This document shows, in pieces, positions 34,952 through 48,374 of a stretch of DNA of 64,000 bases (positions are counted from its first letter, which is position 1; every line of letters begins with the position of its first letter). A program made the position numbers and the translations under genes. Source of the stretch: Isoetes taiwanensis (lineage: Eukaryota; Streptophyta; Lycopodiopsida; Isoetales; Isoetaceae). A model generated the notes under the pieces. That model had not been told where the DNA came from and made no database searches. It worked only from the letters and a program-made list of their open reading frames with translations. The stretch covers positions 10,300,495-10,364,494 of the forward strand of contig JAJEKV010000050.1 of NCBI GenBank assembly GCA_021234155.1, read 5' to 3'.

Positions 34952-36757
34952 ATGGTAGCTATGGCGTACGCGGCTTTCAGCCCATCATCGTTTTCCCTTA
35001 ACTCTGTAACTCGCCATGTCCCCACCGGACACACCTCTTCTCAGCGCCAACTTATTCCGCAAATGCCCACAACTTCATCGCACTCCTTCAATGCCAAACT
35101 ATTTTACCAGAACTTGAGATTTAGAAGTAAATTAAACAATTTGGCATGCCCCAAATCTGTAGCGGGCAATGAAGATAGCGTTGTCTCAGCCACAACATTA
35201 GAAGAGTTGTCTCCAGAGGACCAGGAAGATCAGCAGTATGTGGAACAAATCTTGAGGGTTAGGTTTTGTGATTTTAAGGTTATGTTATTGAAACATCCCT
35301 GATAATGTTTTTGATCAATGCCCGTGATTGTGCAGGTTTTAGAGTTGTTGAAGACAAAAAGGGACATGACGTTAAGCGAGGTCTGTTTCTCTTATCTCTG
35401 TTTGACTTGGTGCTTGAGTTTGCATTTTTCAACTGCATGTGCATGCATCGCATTTCGTCCTAATGAATAACTATTTCACAGCTCTACATGTTAAAAAAAC
35501 TCATGCTGCAACTCATTACACAGATGTTGATTAGCAACATTGATAGTTTTCTCCAGATTTATCATTAAAGTGCCATGTTGTTTTTATCTTTTCATTAACT
35601 TTACAATAATGACGCCACCACCATAATCATGAATTAAAATTCATGCAGAGGGCTTAACCTTGCCTGAGATCAATGCTAGGCTCTAATTTAACATTGGATT
35701 AGATTCTAGCTTCTTTCTGATTGTTCGAATCTGGTATTGAACTGGCATTCAAAGGTAAATGTAACTCAATAACCAAATACTGTTGCAAAGTGACGAAGAG
35801 AAGGCCATGAAACTATATAACTTTAAACTTGATTTAGGTAAAACTCGAGATTTCTAGGATGGAAAAGGAAATTGGGCATTATCACACTTTCTGATTGGAT
35901 GAGAGATGGCAAGTGTTCAAAATGATATCACAGCACATTTTGTGAAATAAATGTCGAACTATTTTGGCTACTTTTATGGTTTGAGTGTCCACCATTGTCT
36001 TACAAATTGATGGCTTTTGAATCTGAAGAAACAGTATCCTACCCCGTCAGGTCAGATTGACTGTCATGATTGAGGATCCTCGTGAAGTAGAACGGAGAAA
36101 AGCCCTTAACATTGAAGACGAACGGGGTTGCTCAAAAGATGACATGGCAGCAGCATTGTTGGAGGTGGTTTTTAAATGTCTATATTTGTTTCAATTCTAT
36201 TATGGCAAACTGAAAATTTCAAGCAGGTTGCTGAGGGAAGACTTCCAAAAGATAGAGTTGTGCTGCGCGAGCTTGCAAAAGAACTGATGAATTGGCCAAA
36301 TCTTGAAGTAATGTGATCTTCAAACAAGGATATTATGCTGACTTATCTGTTGTTCCCTAAGGTCAGGGTAAAGAGCGAATTTTATTTGCTGTTTCTTGTC
36401 ACAGGATGAAATAGCAGAAGCAGAACGTAATGCAATATCACCCTATGCTAAAATTACCAACACTGGAGTGGATCCTGCTATTGCAGCACAAAGGGCCAGA
36501 GTTGACTGGGACACTGCAGCTGAGATCTCTCCAGGAGAAGAAAGCAAAGATCTAAGCCAAATTTTACCACCTGTAGTGGTAAGAGCTAATGCATTAGACA
36601 AGATTTAAGGATGTTTGTAATCCATACCATAACAGATGATAACAAGCGTACTTTTCCTGTTATGCAGGGCTTCAGTCTGTTATACCTTGTCAGCATACTT
36701 CCCATCGTTATCGGTGTTGTTGTGGTTATAGTCCTTTTTGTCAATTCTGTACAGTAG
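34952..36757 (+). CDS. Y3IP1: Ycf3-interacting protein 1 (photosystem I assembly factor), chloroplast-targeted
   Basis: Six exons give 269 residues: 34952-35257, 35336-35380, 36051-36164, 36227-36307, 36405-36578 and 36668-36757. All have GT/AG borders, all introns are phase 0, and all exon lengths are multiples of three. The first 60 or so residues are rich in Ser, Thr and His with few acids, as in a chloroplast transit peptide. The mature part shows the family's landmarks: TLEELSPEDQ, LELLKTKRDMTLSEV, MIEDPREVERRKALNIEDE, AEGRLPKDRVVLRELAKEL, ISPYAKITNTGVDP and VDWDTAAEI. One C-terminal membrane span (LYLVSILPIVIGVVVVIVLF) ends in NSVQ. Y3IP1 works with Ycf3 in the thylakoid membrane to assemble photosystem I. 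The length equals that of angiosperm orthologues. An EDQ duplication (SPEDQEDQQYV) is a small local difference. The start is the first ATG in frame; a second Met lies three codons on. Confidence 0.95.
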
Positions 36758-39000
36758 GAACAGATTTAACCAGATGTCCTCATTGAATGAAAAGAGTAGA
36801 AATTTGTATTATCTAATATGTTTGAACAAATTAGATTGTATTGTTCAATACTATATAAACTGAAGTGAGAAGATGTCATGTTGATGAGATCAAACGTGTG
36901 CATTTGATCATCAAGCCCAGCGTTTGACGGGCATACAAGACAATATGCTGAGCTAAATACACATTTGACCAATGCACAAATCAATACAATATAGGATATG
37001 TGTACAAGACTGCCTTGTCGGTGAAGCCAGATTTGCTCTGCCTTGTCGTTGTACTGCTTCTAGGCCCACCATAGAATTCTACGAAAAATACAGAACTTTG
37101 CTTTACCAAAATGACATTCACCAAGGCTGAGCATCAATCCGACCAAAGGGCTACAGTTGAGTGCCACATACAGGCAATGACTTTAGAACAGCACGCAAAC
37201 ACCTGGGGAATAGAATCCCCTGCCAAAGAAGGTAACACCAGACAGGCAATGCCTTAAGAAAAACAATCTGCTTACTCAAAAATTTGGCATGCACCTAGAC
37301 CTCGACCTGACCCTGTTACAAATACACAAAGAAATAAAACTAGAAACTTGTATTACCTTAGTCAAAGGTTCATTTATAACTTTCTATTGTAGCAGAAATG
37401 ATGCAGTGCAACAGTTTCTTTATTTCCCTGTATGATCTTAGGCAAAGATTCATTTGTAAGCTTCTGCTACAGCAGAAATGATGCAGTGGCCAGTTTCTTT
37501 ATTTCCCCTCTGAAGACAAGGTGCACCTTTGCAGCACATCCTAATTGAGTCTAAGCTCTGAAAAGCGCATCCTAATTTCGAAAAGGGAGTCTAAGCCCTG
37601 AGAAAAACTGTGCTGCTCCCCAGATGCCTTGCGCCACATGCCCTTATAGGATGGCAAGACCGCTTCAAGCAAGGCATTTATAGACTCTATCTAGACCGGA
37701 ATCGCCATCTAATGTAGATATGGTTTGCTAACAACAATAATTTTACCTTCTAAACTCGGCACGCTGCATCAAACCTTTGGATCCCACTGCTCGGCCCCAA
37801 CGAAACCCTTCCCGAAATACAATAAATGCAAAGATTCCCTAATGCTCTAATCTCATATGCTTTTTTATATATAATACACCCCATAAACCACTTAAATCTT
37901 ATCTAACTCATGTAATTATTATTGGCAAGATGCTTTGGCATATTCTGTATTTCGGGGCGCAAAAAATAGCACTGTTAAATAAAAAGGAAAAACTTCGGCC
38001 ACGCTCAAATCGCCGAGTCGCTGCTCTCCACAGCCGCTTCTTTTCACAAGGCTGATGGCCTAGTCCCTTTATTTGGGCTCAAGAGGTTGAGACCAACCAT
38101 CGCCTGATTTGTTTGGCTAAAAATTTCCGCCGAAAAAGAAGCCATTCTGCGCTCTTCCGCAAAGCTCGATCTCGAGGAAACATCTGCAGCGGCTTGTTAA
38201 TCCCTTTGCAAAGAGAGCCCGCCTTTGCCCTTCCACCGCTGACCTAGGCGCCATTCCGAACTAGGGTTCCATATTCGGCTCAACTTAGTTTGTTGAACTG
38301 AGCAACGAGGTACCGGATTTGAAGAAACAGGGGCCAAATCTTTGAAATGAAGACTTGGGTCTATGAATTGTTTGCCAATCCGCGATCAGCCTGAAGCTCG
38401 AGTCAGCTCAAAACGGCGAGAGGTAGCGGATTGGAGGATTCTTGGGCGGCTTGGGGTCGGAATTGGTGCTAAAAATGCATTTCAAGGAATCCGCAGTTAA
38501 CAAAGTATCGCCCATTGGTGCCATTTGCCTTTTTCCTCGCATTCTCCTTCTTCCTCTCTCCTAAATTTCAGAAATTTGCAGCGTATGGCCATCAAAATCG
38601 AACTTTAATTTCACCTTTCTTCATATACTGTCATAAAAACAAAGATCCTACTTTAAATCCAAAGCAACATAAAATCTTAAGTAGGGGAAGCGGAAGTGGA
38701 TCTTAAAGATTCAATAACGGGATCATAGAGGCGTAGAAGATATTAAAGATTCTCAATAACAAGATATATCGTAACACGTAAGAAAAAGAAAGATCCATTA
38801 AAGATTGTAGAGGATGAAATTGGATCCTAAAGATTTCAAGTAGTAAAGCAAGAACGCAGAGGAAATGAAAAAGGAAGCGAGCCGACTTTTCATAGCGAAA
38901 GAAAAAAGAACATTGGATTTCATATTCTTGAAGAATTAAAAAGATAATTCCTAGATTCTAACGGTAACAATGATGAAATGTAATTAATATTGCAACATTA
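36758..39000. other. intergenic DNA downstream of Y3IP1
   Basis: No gene recognised. It holds the 80-bp tandem duplication at 37357-37507 and, at 38690-38850, several loose copies of ttaaagattcaataac/atcctaaagattt. Confidence 0.5.
37357..37507. repeat. 80-bp imperfect tandem duplication
   Basis: Unit 1 (37357-37430) and unit 2 (37437-37507) both read cttag.caaag.ttcattt, then agcagaaatgatgcagtg, then cagtttctttatttccc. Confidence 0.85.
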
Positions 39001-42000
39001 GAAAATTTATACGAGAATTAATACCAAGATGAACGAAAATTCCCGGCGAGTAGGTATACGACCATCCCAAGAATTACAACATTTTGGTAAATACTTACCG
39101 CATATCCGCTTTGAAAATATGAGCTTCGGTGGTTTCCAACCAGTCCACCTTGAAGTTAACCCAAATCCCACAAACAAGTTGCATTTGCCACCGAAGGATT
39201 TGGCTATGGCTATGGTTGCACGTAAGTGGATTTGAAGAAGAGACCCGACTCTAGAATAAGATGGGCCGCTTCCCAAGAAGGGTTCTTTAACGCGTGAGCC
39301 ATTGAAGCCATCATTCCCACCTTAAAAAATAAAACACCACCAATGCGGAATCAAGCAAGAACTCGAGCCAGAAACGGAATTGGGGCTCCAAGTTTTCACC
39401 GGAACCAAGTAAATAAACTGGATTCAACAATCCAAGTGGTGCCAAAAAACTAATGAATTGGGTAGAATCAGACAATGGCAAAATCTCCGACATAAAATTT
39501 GGTTGCCATTAACCTAAACAAGTGGGTCTTATATTTATCCTCGCTCTTAAATTTGGTTTTATTTAAATGTTTGCTTTTAAACACACTTCTAACTAACGCA
39601 AGCAAAGTGAATCTCAAAATTTGAACCTCATTTTGAGAGCCTTGAAATAACATTATTATCTTCAATATGAGGGCAAAGCATCATGGCTTGAGATATGCTT
39701 GAAGATGTGTTTTCACATTGGTTCCGAGTTGACACAAATCCCCCCTAATGGATTTGGAAGAAGAGAAATGTTCGCGGCGGCCTTGGTCGCCGCGATAAAT
39801 TTCTTGTATGTTATAAAGATACGCTTTCTATCAACTAGCAAACCATATTGGGTAGAGAAGCAGGCAGGGCTCAAATTTGACGGCTTTCATGCCTGTCAGA
39901 ACAAGAAAAAAAAAACTTTGTATTGCAAATGAAAGGTAGCCAAATGCCTCCCATTCAGAAGGGCCATCAAAATACATATTTGTCATTTGAAAGGCTAGAA
40001 ATTTAAATTGTCCTGTCATTTATTGCCATATATTTATAGAAATTTCTTATTTTCTTATCTTTTTGTAAATAAATATATGATCCATCCAAACAACCTTTAA
40101 GGCAATGAACTTAAAAACACTTCATGGGCATAGCAAATTAGACACCATCCAACTATTAAAAAAATTTGTATACGAAGCTAGCTTCGTCCTGATGTCTACT
40201 TTCCTCGATGCAAGAAAGGTCTCAGCCTAAAAAAATGGGGCAGAAAGTGAGCGCATTTCACGAAAGCAACCAAAACTTCCTCCGTAATACACATTGAATT
40301 CTTTTCAATCTCATCGGCCTACCATTGCTATAAAATCGGCCGTGGAACACCAATTTATATTGATCAAATGAATTGCCAAGAAATCGCCATGAATCGCCGT
40401 GGAATTGGCCATGAAATCAGCCAGGGAACCCCACTTTGCATCGACTTAGATTCAAGAGCCCTCTTGGGCTTACTTCTCGGCAAACAGCTACAGAGTTCTT
40501 GGGCTCATACTACAATCTATACTTGGTCAGTTCTGATATGCTCACAGCAATCGAGATTTTGAAGTCACGAATTTTAATTCAAACTCACGTAATATTTAAG
40601 AATGCATAAATGCATTTCCGGGCCACTACTTCAACAAACCCACACAACATTTAGATTCGGGCCATTCTTGGCTCATACTTGGGCTTATGTTGGCAAACAA
40701 AGACCCCCATTCTTGGGCTCATATTAAAGATTACACTTGGGCTCTCTAATTGTTCTGCACCAAGACCTCTAGATCCACTACTTCTACAAACTCGTCTCAT
40801 CTATTCATTCATGAAGCATGATAAAGGCAAAGGAAATAACTTCAGATTCATATCATTTGCTCTATAGCAGTGGCTTCTTTAAGCTACACAAAAGGGAGGA
40901 AGGCCAATCAATGTAGATCTATGCTTGCTTTCTTTCTACAAATTCTCTAATATCATAGTTGCAAGCTCAAGCTCTCAAATGCAAGAATGTAGTTCACATA
41001 GTCATTAGAGGATTTTTGAGGTCAATTAAGGGCCTTCTAAGAAATGCCAACATGGCATGCCGAACCTGTAGCTTCGGCAAAAAGCCATTCCAAACCTATA
41101 ATAATCTTTTGTCTTGTTCAGAATCGCTTTATTAATAACAAACAAGACAATAATAACATATGCGTGTGGCGGAAAAATTGGGAGAAATTGGGAGGTCATA
41201 TTTCCCTTGTTTGAGTCTTTATGCACTGCCGGATTGGCAAACCGCTACCAGATTGCCAAAATTTGCTATTGGTAAATTCGGTGCTCTTGAAGTCGCCGTG
41301 GAACTTGATTCCATCTTTCTTGAGACCTTTGAGGCGAAGAGGTGCTTCAAATCGCCCATTTTTTATATGTTTAGAATTTATGCAATCTCTTATAAAATGC
41401 TCGTTTTTCGAATTTCTTGCATCGCTTTTGTGTTGCAGAGATACAAGTAGCCATAGTTTGAGTTTGATGTGAAGGAAGAAGCGGAGGAGACACGCCTTGG
41501 TTTTTTCATACTTGGTTCAAATCCCAAGCTCATTGGTTTCTTGCTCAAACGGATGTTATGTTGCTATATATAATCGCCTCCGCCTAATACTACCTCTCGT
41601 TTCCAGCCCGGATGATCGAACCTCCAATTTGGTTCCTTAATGGAAAGATTTCTTAAAGGGATGAATCATTCAAAATGATTAAAGCTTATAGCTAATATAG
41701 CGAAGGGTCCGTGGATAGTTAAGACCGCTGTGGGTGAACAACCCCGCTACCGAGACCAAAATTCGTGAAAGTCAATGGAATTCGACACCTCCAAAGGCCG
41801 AATTGCATAAGGATCTTCTCGAAGTCCCGATATAAAGACCAAAAAATTGCACACACCCACTACCTAAGCGTAAGAAGCTATGGAAAGCATTGCGTTAGTA
41901 GAGCAGACGGTTTTTATATGGGCTTGCACCATATTTGCTTTTACCGCAAAGACTTTACAATATCACAAGTTTTGCTCATGCTTGCTCCTAAGAAGATATA

Positions 42001-43126
42001 ACGCATGAAGAAATGGAAACGCAAGAGATTCATATCAATATGGCAGAAGAAAGGTCTCGACGAAGAATTACTTGATTCCCCGTGGAGTATTCACATATTG
42101 TAAGTCTGGATCAATTCAGAATTGTGCGGTTTTTCTTGCGAATTTTGTGGAGAAGAAGAATAAATACAGGATAAGGATCTAAAACTCCATCTCTGCATTT
42201 TTCGTAGCGCCGCAGCTTTTGCTCGAACCGACCATTATTTACATTAAACCATTTGCTTCTTGCTATGTTCGCAAATTTCACTTCCATTCTTTATGCCGTT
42301 GGATTGAAGATCAAAGACAACATTCTTTCTCTCGCCTTTGACGGATTTGGAGTAGAAATGTTTCTAATCCATAAAAAGAAAAAAGAAAAAAAAAAAAAAA
42401 ACTGATATATCAATGGTGCGAAAAGCACGCTTTCCTTTGCCAAAGGGAGACGTGATATTCAAGACCGTGGCTACTATTTTGTTTAAGCACTTCACAAAGG
42501 ACTAAAAGTAATTTATTTCACATCTTTGACACTATTTGTTGTATGTTTTTTTACCCATTGTAGCAACAAAACGATACATAAAATATTATGGAGTGGCAGA
42601 ATAGATGTATTAATAAGAGAAGCTCATCAAATTTCCTTCAACCGAATCGGAGCTATTTAAACCTATTTGAATCGGAGCTATTTTTTGTTTGAACCTTTAT
42701 ATAAACTTTAGCCAAACATTTATGCTATGCCAAACTTTTTATTGTACAAACATATCAATAATAGAAATCTACTAGTTGGAGAACAAAAAACTGTCCATCT
42801 AATATAGTATTAGCAACCTCTATTCCATAATCTCATGAATAATCTCATATTTTACATTAGCGATTAAAAAGTATGGCTAATCTATCCCTAAATGCATAGG
42901 AAAACTTTCGAACGTTTGGCTAAAGTGGAAGAATTTTTCCTCTCCTTCTTTCTTATGTTTGGCTAAACCTTGGTGTAAGGGAGGTCAACTTTGAAAAATA
43001 TTTGGCGATTTTTTTTTTTTTTTCCTAAAATTTCCTCCTTTATAATTTAGCCGCATTTTTCCCAAAATGTCCAAAAATCGCCATTTGGCTAATATTAGCC
43101 GCTATTTTTTCCCCTCGGATAATGCA
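39001..43126. other. long stretch without recognised genes
   Basis: Short open frames here lack family resemblance. The block near 39740-39810 resembles 340-390. The phrase cttgggctcata recurs near 40498, 40667 and 40713. There is a poly-A run at about 42386-42402 and a poly-T run at 43008-43023. The stretch probably consists of old, unrecognisable repeats. Confidence 0.4.
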
Positions 43127-43562
43127 GTATCCTTGTTTTGGTGATAACTTCACTGCATTCCCCTTCCCGCAGAATCACCAACTCTTGGTGGGTGTGGGGG
43201 TGTTTTTGTGGGGGGATACGTGTACCCTTGTTTTGGTGATACCTTCATGGTGCTGCCCTTCCACATAATCACCAACTCTCCCCGAATGGGATCCGTTCCG
43301 AAGATCCCATTTCGAGTGCTGGCACTGTCAGGTATTTCCAGTAGATCCCATTCGTTCATCTGCTGGAACGATCCTAGCCATTTAACCTAATATCTTCCCG
43401 TGGAATTAAAACCATGGAATATCAAGAGAAAGAATCACATCATGTTTTATTCCACCAGACGGAATCACTGTCCGAAATATCTCACCTGGTGGAATATCCC
43501 AATAAGAATTAAAATATTTTTCAAACTCATTTATAATGTAGCCTAGGGGTCCCCTATTCTTT

Positions 43563-43638
43563 CTTCAGAGGTCTTGCAAGCCCTTCTCTCCTCGTGTTTC
43601 CTCAGAGGTCTTGCAAGCACTTCTCTCCTCTATCTCTT
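43563..43638. repeat. 38-bp tandem duplication
   Basis: The unit ctcagaggtcttgcaagc, followed by c/acttctctcctc, occurs twice in direct succession. Confidence 0.85.
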
Positions 43639-44210
43639 CCTTCCATCTCAGCCGCCATAACCGAACTCAATGGAACATTTTACCCATGCAACAAATGGCG
43701 ATGGAAGTATGGTAGGTTTAACTGCAAGCGACATGAATTCATGGCTCTACAGAATCTTAGCTTTGGGTTCTTTTCCAGGCTCAAATCTGAACTGGATTTC
43801 ATATCATTCTAAACCAGTGATGCTTCAATTGTTGACTGCAACCACGAATCCTATAATTGCGATTCGTGAAGATGCAAGCTGCAAGATTTTGTTCCTTTTA
43901 AGTAGGGTACATGGCTCCCTCTAAGGAACTACTGTAATGTAGGAGATGGGAGAATGGTGACCTTCGCCATAAACAAGAAAGAAATATAAACACAACTGCA
44001 ATCCACGATAGCTCCATGCACCGCTCTTTCCGAGCGGATCTCGTGCTTAAGTCTGCCGGATTAAATCATCACATATATGCAAGTTGTCGATGTTTCCAGT
44101 TTTAATTTATGTACTATGTAAACAATGGTTTCCCTCATATTTTTTAAGGCCCGGACAACAACGAAGTTTCTCCGTTCTCGTCAAATGGACCACCAAAAAT
44201 TGTAGGCACG

Positions 44211-44347
44211 CCATGTGAGCCTTAAGGTTTTCAAACAATGTTTGGAAGCTCAAATTATGGAAAACTGAGTTGTTCTTGGAGATGAAAAGCGATTCCATGT
44301 GAGCCCAAAGGTTTTAAACAAGATCGGAAGCTCTTTTTATGGAAAAA
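44211..44347. repeat. imperfect direct repeat
   Basis: 44211-44264 and 44295-44347 share catgtgagcc..aaggttttaaac, then ggaagctc, then tatggaaaa. Confidence 0.75.
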
Positions 44348-45610
44348 TTCCTCCTCCCCGTTTTTGACATTCACTATGCTTCTTTCCCGCAACCTTGAAT
44401 GTCCTTTCTTCTATTGTCCTTTCCATACTCTGCTCACCACCAACAAGGGTCGATTTGGCAAATGCATCTCATTTGAATAATTTAAGACTTCCTTTCCGAA
44501 ATCAAGCTCTTTTGGGCAAATAAGTTGAAACAAAATCATTCGGGCTTGTCCTTGCTTCCAATAAGGGGCCAAATTTCTTGGTAATGGGATTGCTTGGATG
44601 CAGAAGAAGAGGAAGTACAAGGCTTCGAGAATAGCACGCATGGAGTCTTCAGCGGCGCCGCTCCTAAAATAGTGGAGCGAACATTACGGGAGATAAAATA
44701 TGCTGTAATTAACAGTAATTTGAAGTAACAGTTGTTTACAGTTAGATTTATGGAAGAGCATTGTCTGCTGGAAAGAATGGACCAAAACTAAAGCTTATTG
44801 AATCTGTTAGAATATGAAGGTATTAAGCATGGGAATTGAACCAAAAGATATAATTTCAATACTGAGGCTCCAACACACTTCTCCCTTTAGTTCTCCAACA
44901 ACGAATCCGCAAAAGAGATGCACAAAGGAAAATAACTTACACCACAAAGATTCACACAAAATATCAAAGCCTGTCAGACGACTTTTTCAAAGAAGGCAGC
45001 ACCTTCGAAGTGTTTTCAACTTCCTCATAACCTGTTTAGCCAAGTTGATTGATCAAAATCGGCAACCCCTGCAATCAGATTTGGTAACTTACTATGATTC
45101 CTGTATGGTTTCTGAAATTATCACCTAAATCTGCTTCTTTATTCTGCTTCTCTCCTTTATTAGGCGGCTATCTCTCCTGTCTGCCGAAACCACCACCGAT
45201 AGTTCCGGATTCAACAAAGGATACAATGCGCATTATGGGTCTTTGGGTCCTCCTACAAGCAAATTGGATCAACCTTCTTCAAAATCCATCCCAGACTCAG
45301 AGCCACCATGGTTGCCCTCCATAGACAAAAGGAAAATTACTGATGGTGATTCTACTTGGTAGAATGTTTTTATTGGGATATTCTACCAGATGGAATATTC
45401 TAAATGGTGATTTCGTCTGATGGGAATAAAACATGGTGTGATTCTTTTTCCAAGATGTGATGTGATTCTTGAGATCTATTGGAAAGTACCTGACACTATC
45501 AAGTACCCAAAACGGGGTCTCCAAAATAGATCTCGTTCGGGGAGAGTTGGTGATTTTGTGGGAAGGCCAGTACCGCAAAGCTATCACTAAAACAATGGTA
45601 AATGTATCCC

Positions 45611-47338
45611 TTCCCACTTCTTCATCATTCTTATCCCCTTACTACTGGGGATTATTGCACCTCTCTCCTTGTTAATGGGCACAATGACTTTTCCAAGCCT
45701 TTTCCACAATCCACTTCTTCCACATTTTCAACCTCTAACTATTGGGAATTATCCTAGTGTGATTAGTTGCTCATTCTTAGCTTCTTACTGCCGAGGGAAG
45801 CGGGCTACTAGGGATCATCCATATACTCATTCCAACCTTTCCCACAATCCATGACTTCTTCCTCATCCAGTGTCATTTCCTGCTCATTCTCACCCCTTTA
45901 TATACTAGCGATCATCCCATGCAATTGCTCATTTTCAGCCACTACTGGGACTACTTGGAATTATTTCGGTGAAAAAACACCCTCTACTTGGAACCATGAC
46001 TTTGCTACCATATTAGCCACTTAGACAACAATAACTGGATGGACAGATTGAGGATGAAATCCATTACCTTTTACTTGCAGCCAAGTGCTTTTTCACTAAA
46101 TTGTCAACCTTCTGAAGTGCATTTGGCATTTCTCCATCTCATTCTTCATGTATACCCATAACCCCAGAGAATGCACTTATACATAAGGGAGGTATAGCAT
46201 CTGTGTTCAAAAGGTAGCAAAACTCCTTGTATATGCATATTTGAAAGGCAACTTAATCCCTCTGTGTATAAAGTTTGCACTAGAATAGTGCTTAAAATAA
46301 CTCTAACCTCTACAAAAATGTTCCAAAAAACCCCTCTGCAATTCTCATGGATTATATACCGATAAAAGGTGAATCCCCCGAGCCTATAACACATACCAAC
46401 ATGAAATTAATGAAAAGTGGGATGCCACTTTTCTATAGAATGGGTAAAGCCCCTTTTCCTCTTCCCCCAATGTCTATTTCTTGAATGATATACTAGTCCG
46501 TTTCGCTACTAGACATAAGACAATCCCTCCACAACTAGCAGCAAATGGCCCCTCTCCATCCTCATCCCCCAAAAAAAAAAAAAAAAAACCCAAGACTAGA
46601 CTATGCTAAACTTGAATGTGTGCCTATCCTATCACTAAATAGGCACCGCAAGTGGATACATACTAGATAAAAGTTCTATCACGTTGCAGGTCACTAAAAC
46701 AACGACAAATACACCCCAAATAAAAATAAAAATAAAAATAAAAATAAAAAATAAAAAGGGTTAATGAACTTGGCAAATAAGAGGTTACCCATCCTAGCTC
46801 TATTGTATGTAAGACATACTTATTTGAGGCACTTGTAAGGCTCTACCAACACCCTCCATAAGTTAAATGTGTTTGACAATTAGAAAATCATCCATCCAAG
46901 TTCACATTCTAGTGCAAACACATTACAAGGTTTCTACTTACTCCAATCACTTTCTTTGAGTAAAACGTTTGCAATAGTGCATATTTAATGAGACATGAGA
47001 AATGATCATTTTTTACACTAGACGAGTATCCTTATAAAGAATAATAGCGGCAACATAGAATCGCGCCTATGGGGACGCCATATTTTCAAGCGGGATGTGG
47101 TTAATGTGGCCTTTAGAAAGATTATCTGAAAATTCTGCAGCATGACTTCAATATCGGTAGAACATTGTTGGAACCTATACTTTAAGCTCCTCATATTCCA
47201 GCGCTTGCTTCAGGCCTGAGATCAAATTACTCTTGATAAAACAATCAAAGAATTGCTATGAAAAAATTGAATGGATAGTATAAACTAATATTTTCTGCCA
47301 GCATGAAGAATCTAATCACAAACCACTAAGCTTTTTGA
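45611..47338. other. intergenic DNA with simple repeats
   Basis: No gene recognised. An 18-base A run lies at about 46570-46588 and an (aaaat)n microsatellite at 46719-46757. Confidence 0.55.
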
Positions 47339-47489
47339 ATCTAATCACAAATCATAAAGCTTTCGGTGATTAGCAAAATTTTAAGAAATTGAAAAATGAT
47401 ATGTGATAATAGCTAGATATCACATATCATTTTGCATATCTTAAAATTTTGCTAATCATCAGCTTATGAAATGATTTGTGATTAGATTC
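47339..47489. mobile_element. palindromic foldback (MITE-like) element
   Basis: Left arm gaatctaatcacaaatca ... gattagcaaaattttaag ... aaaatgatatgtgata and right arm tatcacatatcatttt ... cttaaaattttgctaatc ... tgatttgtgattagattc are reverse complements over about 70 bp each, around a centre near 47412-47416. The transcript or single strand would form one long hairpin. A partial repeat of the outer end (gaatctaatcacaaacca) lies just outside at 47310. Confidence 0.85.
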
Positions 47490-48289
47490 ATAAGTTATGT
47501 TTCAAAGAAACTCTATTGATGCTTCCAAAAATACTTCTCCTGTTGGCAAAAAATTTCTGAAGCTCTTACTGGGATTCACTTAAACTATCTTTGTAGAAAA
47601 CAATTCAACTTTTTATAGATTGGCCTGCAAAACTTTGAAGTCTCTTGTGTGGCCTATAACAATGGAGAGCAATATGTTGGGCGTTCATCATATCAACATT
47701 TTCTTTGGCAGCATTTAAAGCATCCAAAATTATTTCAATCAATGGAACGTATCACGTGTGAAGTTCAACTTTACTGTGAACTGGCATGTTTTGTCATGTC
47801 AATTATTAATATTTTCAATGAGATCATCTTAGATACAATAACTTTGACTTCTGTTCCTCCGTGAAACGTGCTGCATCCAACATTGTTTTATGGGATTTGT
47901 CTCTTATACTATGAATTGAACCAATTGATGTTTGAAGGGAACTGTTACCGAGGCTAAGGGAATTGTTTATGATGTCATTCATGTCTCTCATGGACCTTTT
48001 TCAACATGGAGTAAATAATAAGCAAAAACCCTTTCCACAAAAGTCTAGATGGAGATGCTCGTGCAACATGATCCGTGATCGGTGGAAGACAGGGCAAAAA
48101 GTCATTATGGGCTTGTAGATATTATGCATACACTTACATTTATAGCAACTAGAGCTACGCAAAAAAAAGACCACAAAGATTATTGTACATGTAGGACCCA
48201 ATAAGCAATGTTGATGTTGTGCTCTTTGTTTAATACACATTCTATTATGTGCGTCGTTGTAGGAGTCTTTTGCAAAGAAGATATAACAT

Positions 48290-48370
48290 AATGCGAGTGG
48301 AGCTAGAATTGAATTGATTTGATTTTTATTGTCCACAGAGACCAAATGGCTTATGAAACCCAAACAAACA
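48290..48370 (-). pseudogene. possible LINE 3' end remnant
   Basis: The phrase attgtccacagagaccaaatggcttatg resembles tatcgtctacggagaccaattagcctatg at 55810-55838, the end of the LINE copy described below, in the same orientation. The open frame over it (48375-48001) is otherwise unrecognised. Confidence 0.4.
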
Positions 48371-48374
48371 AACA

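Larger units (their letters stand above)
43213..45610. mobile_element. 2.4 kb element with long inverted terminal repeats
   Basis: The left arm (43213-about 43510) and the right arm (about 45365-45610, reversed) match over roughly 250-300 bp: gggatac...ccttgttttggtgata at the outside, then aatcaccaactctccccgaa, the gtcaggta block, catgttttattcc and ggaatatcccaata inside. The interior codes for nothing recognised. Long inverted arms and no gene suggest a non-autonomous DNA transposon, perhaps Mutator-like or foldback. A partial extra copy of the outer end sits at 43127-43200. I could not identify a target duplication. Confidence 0.65.
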
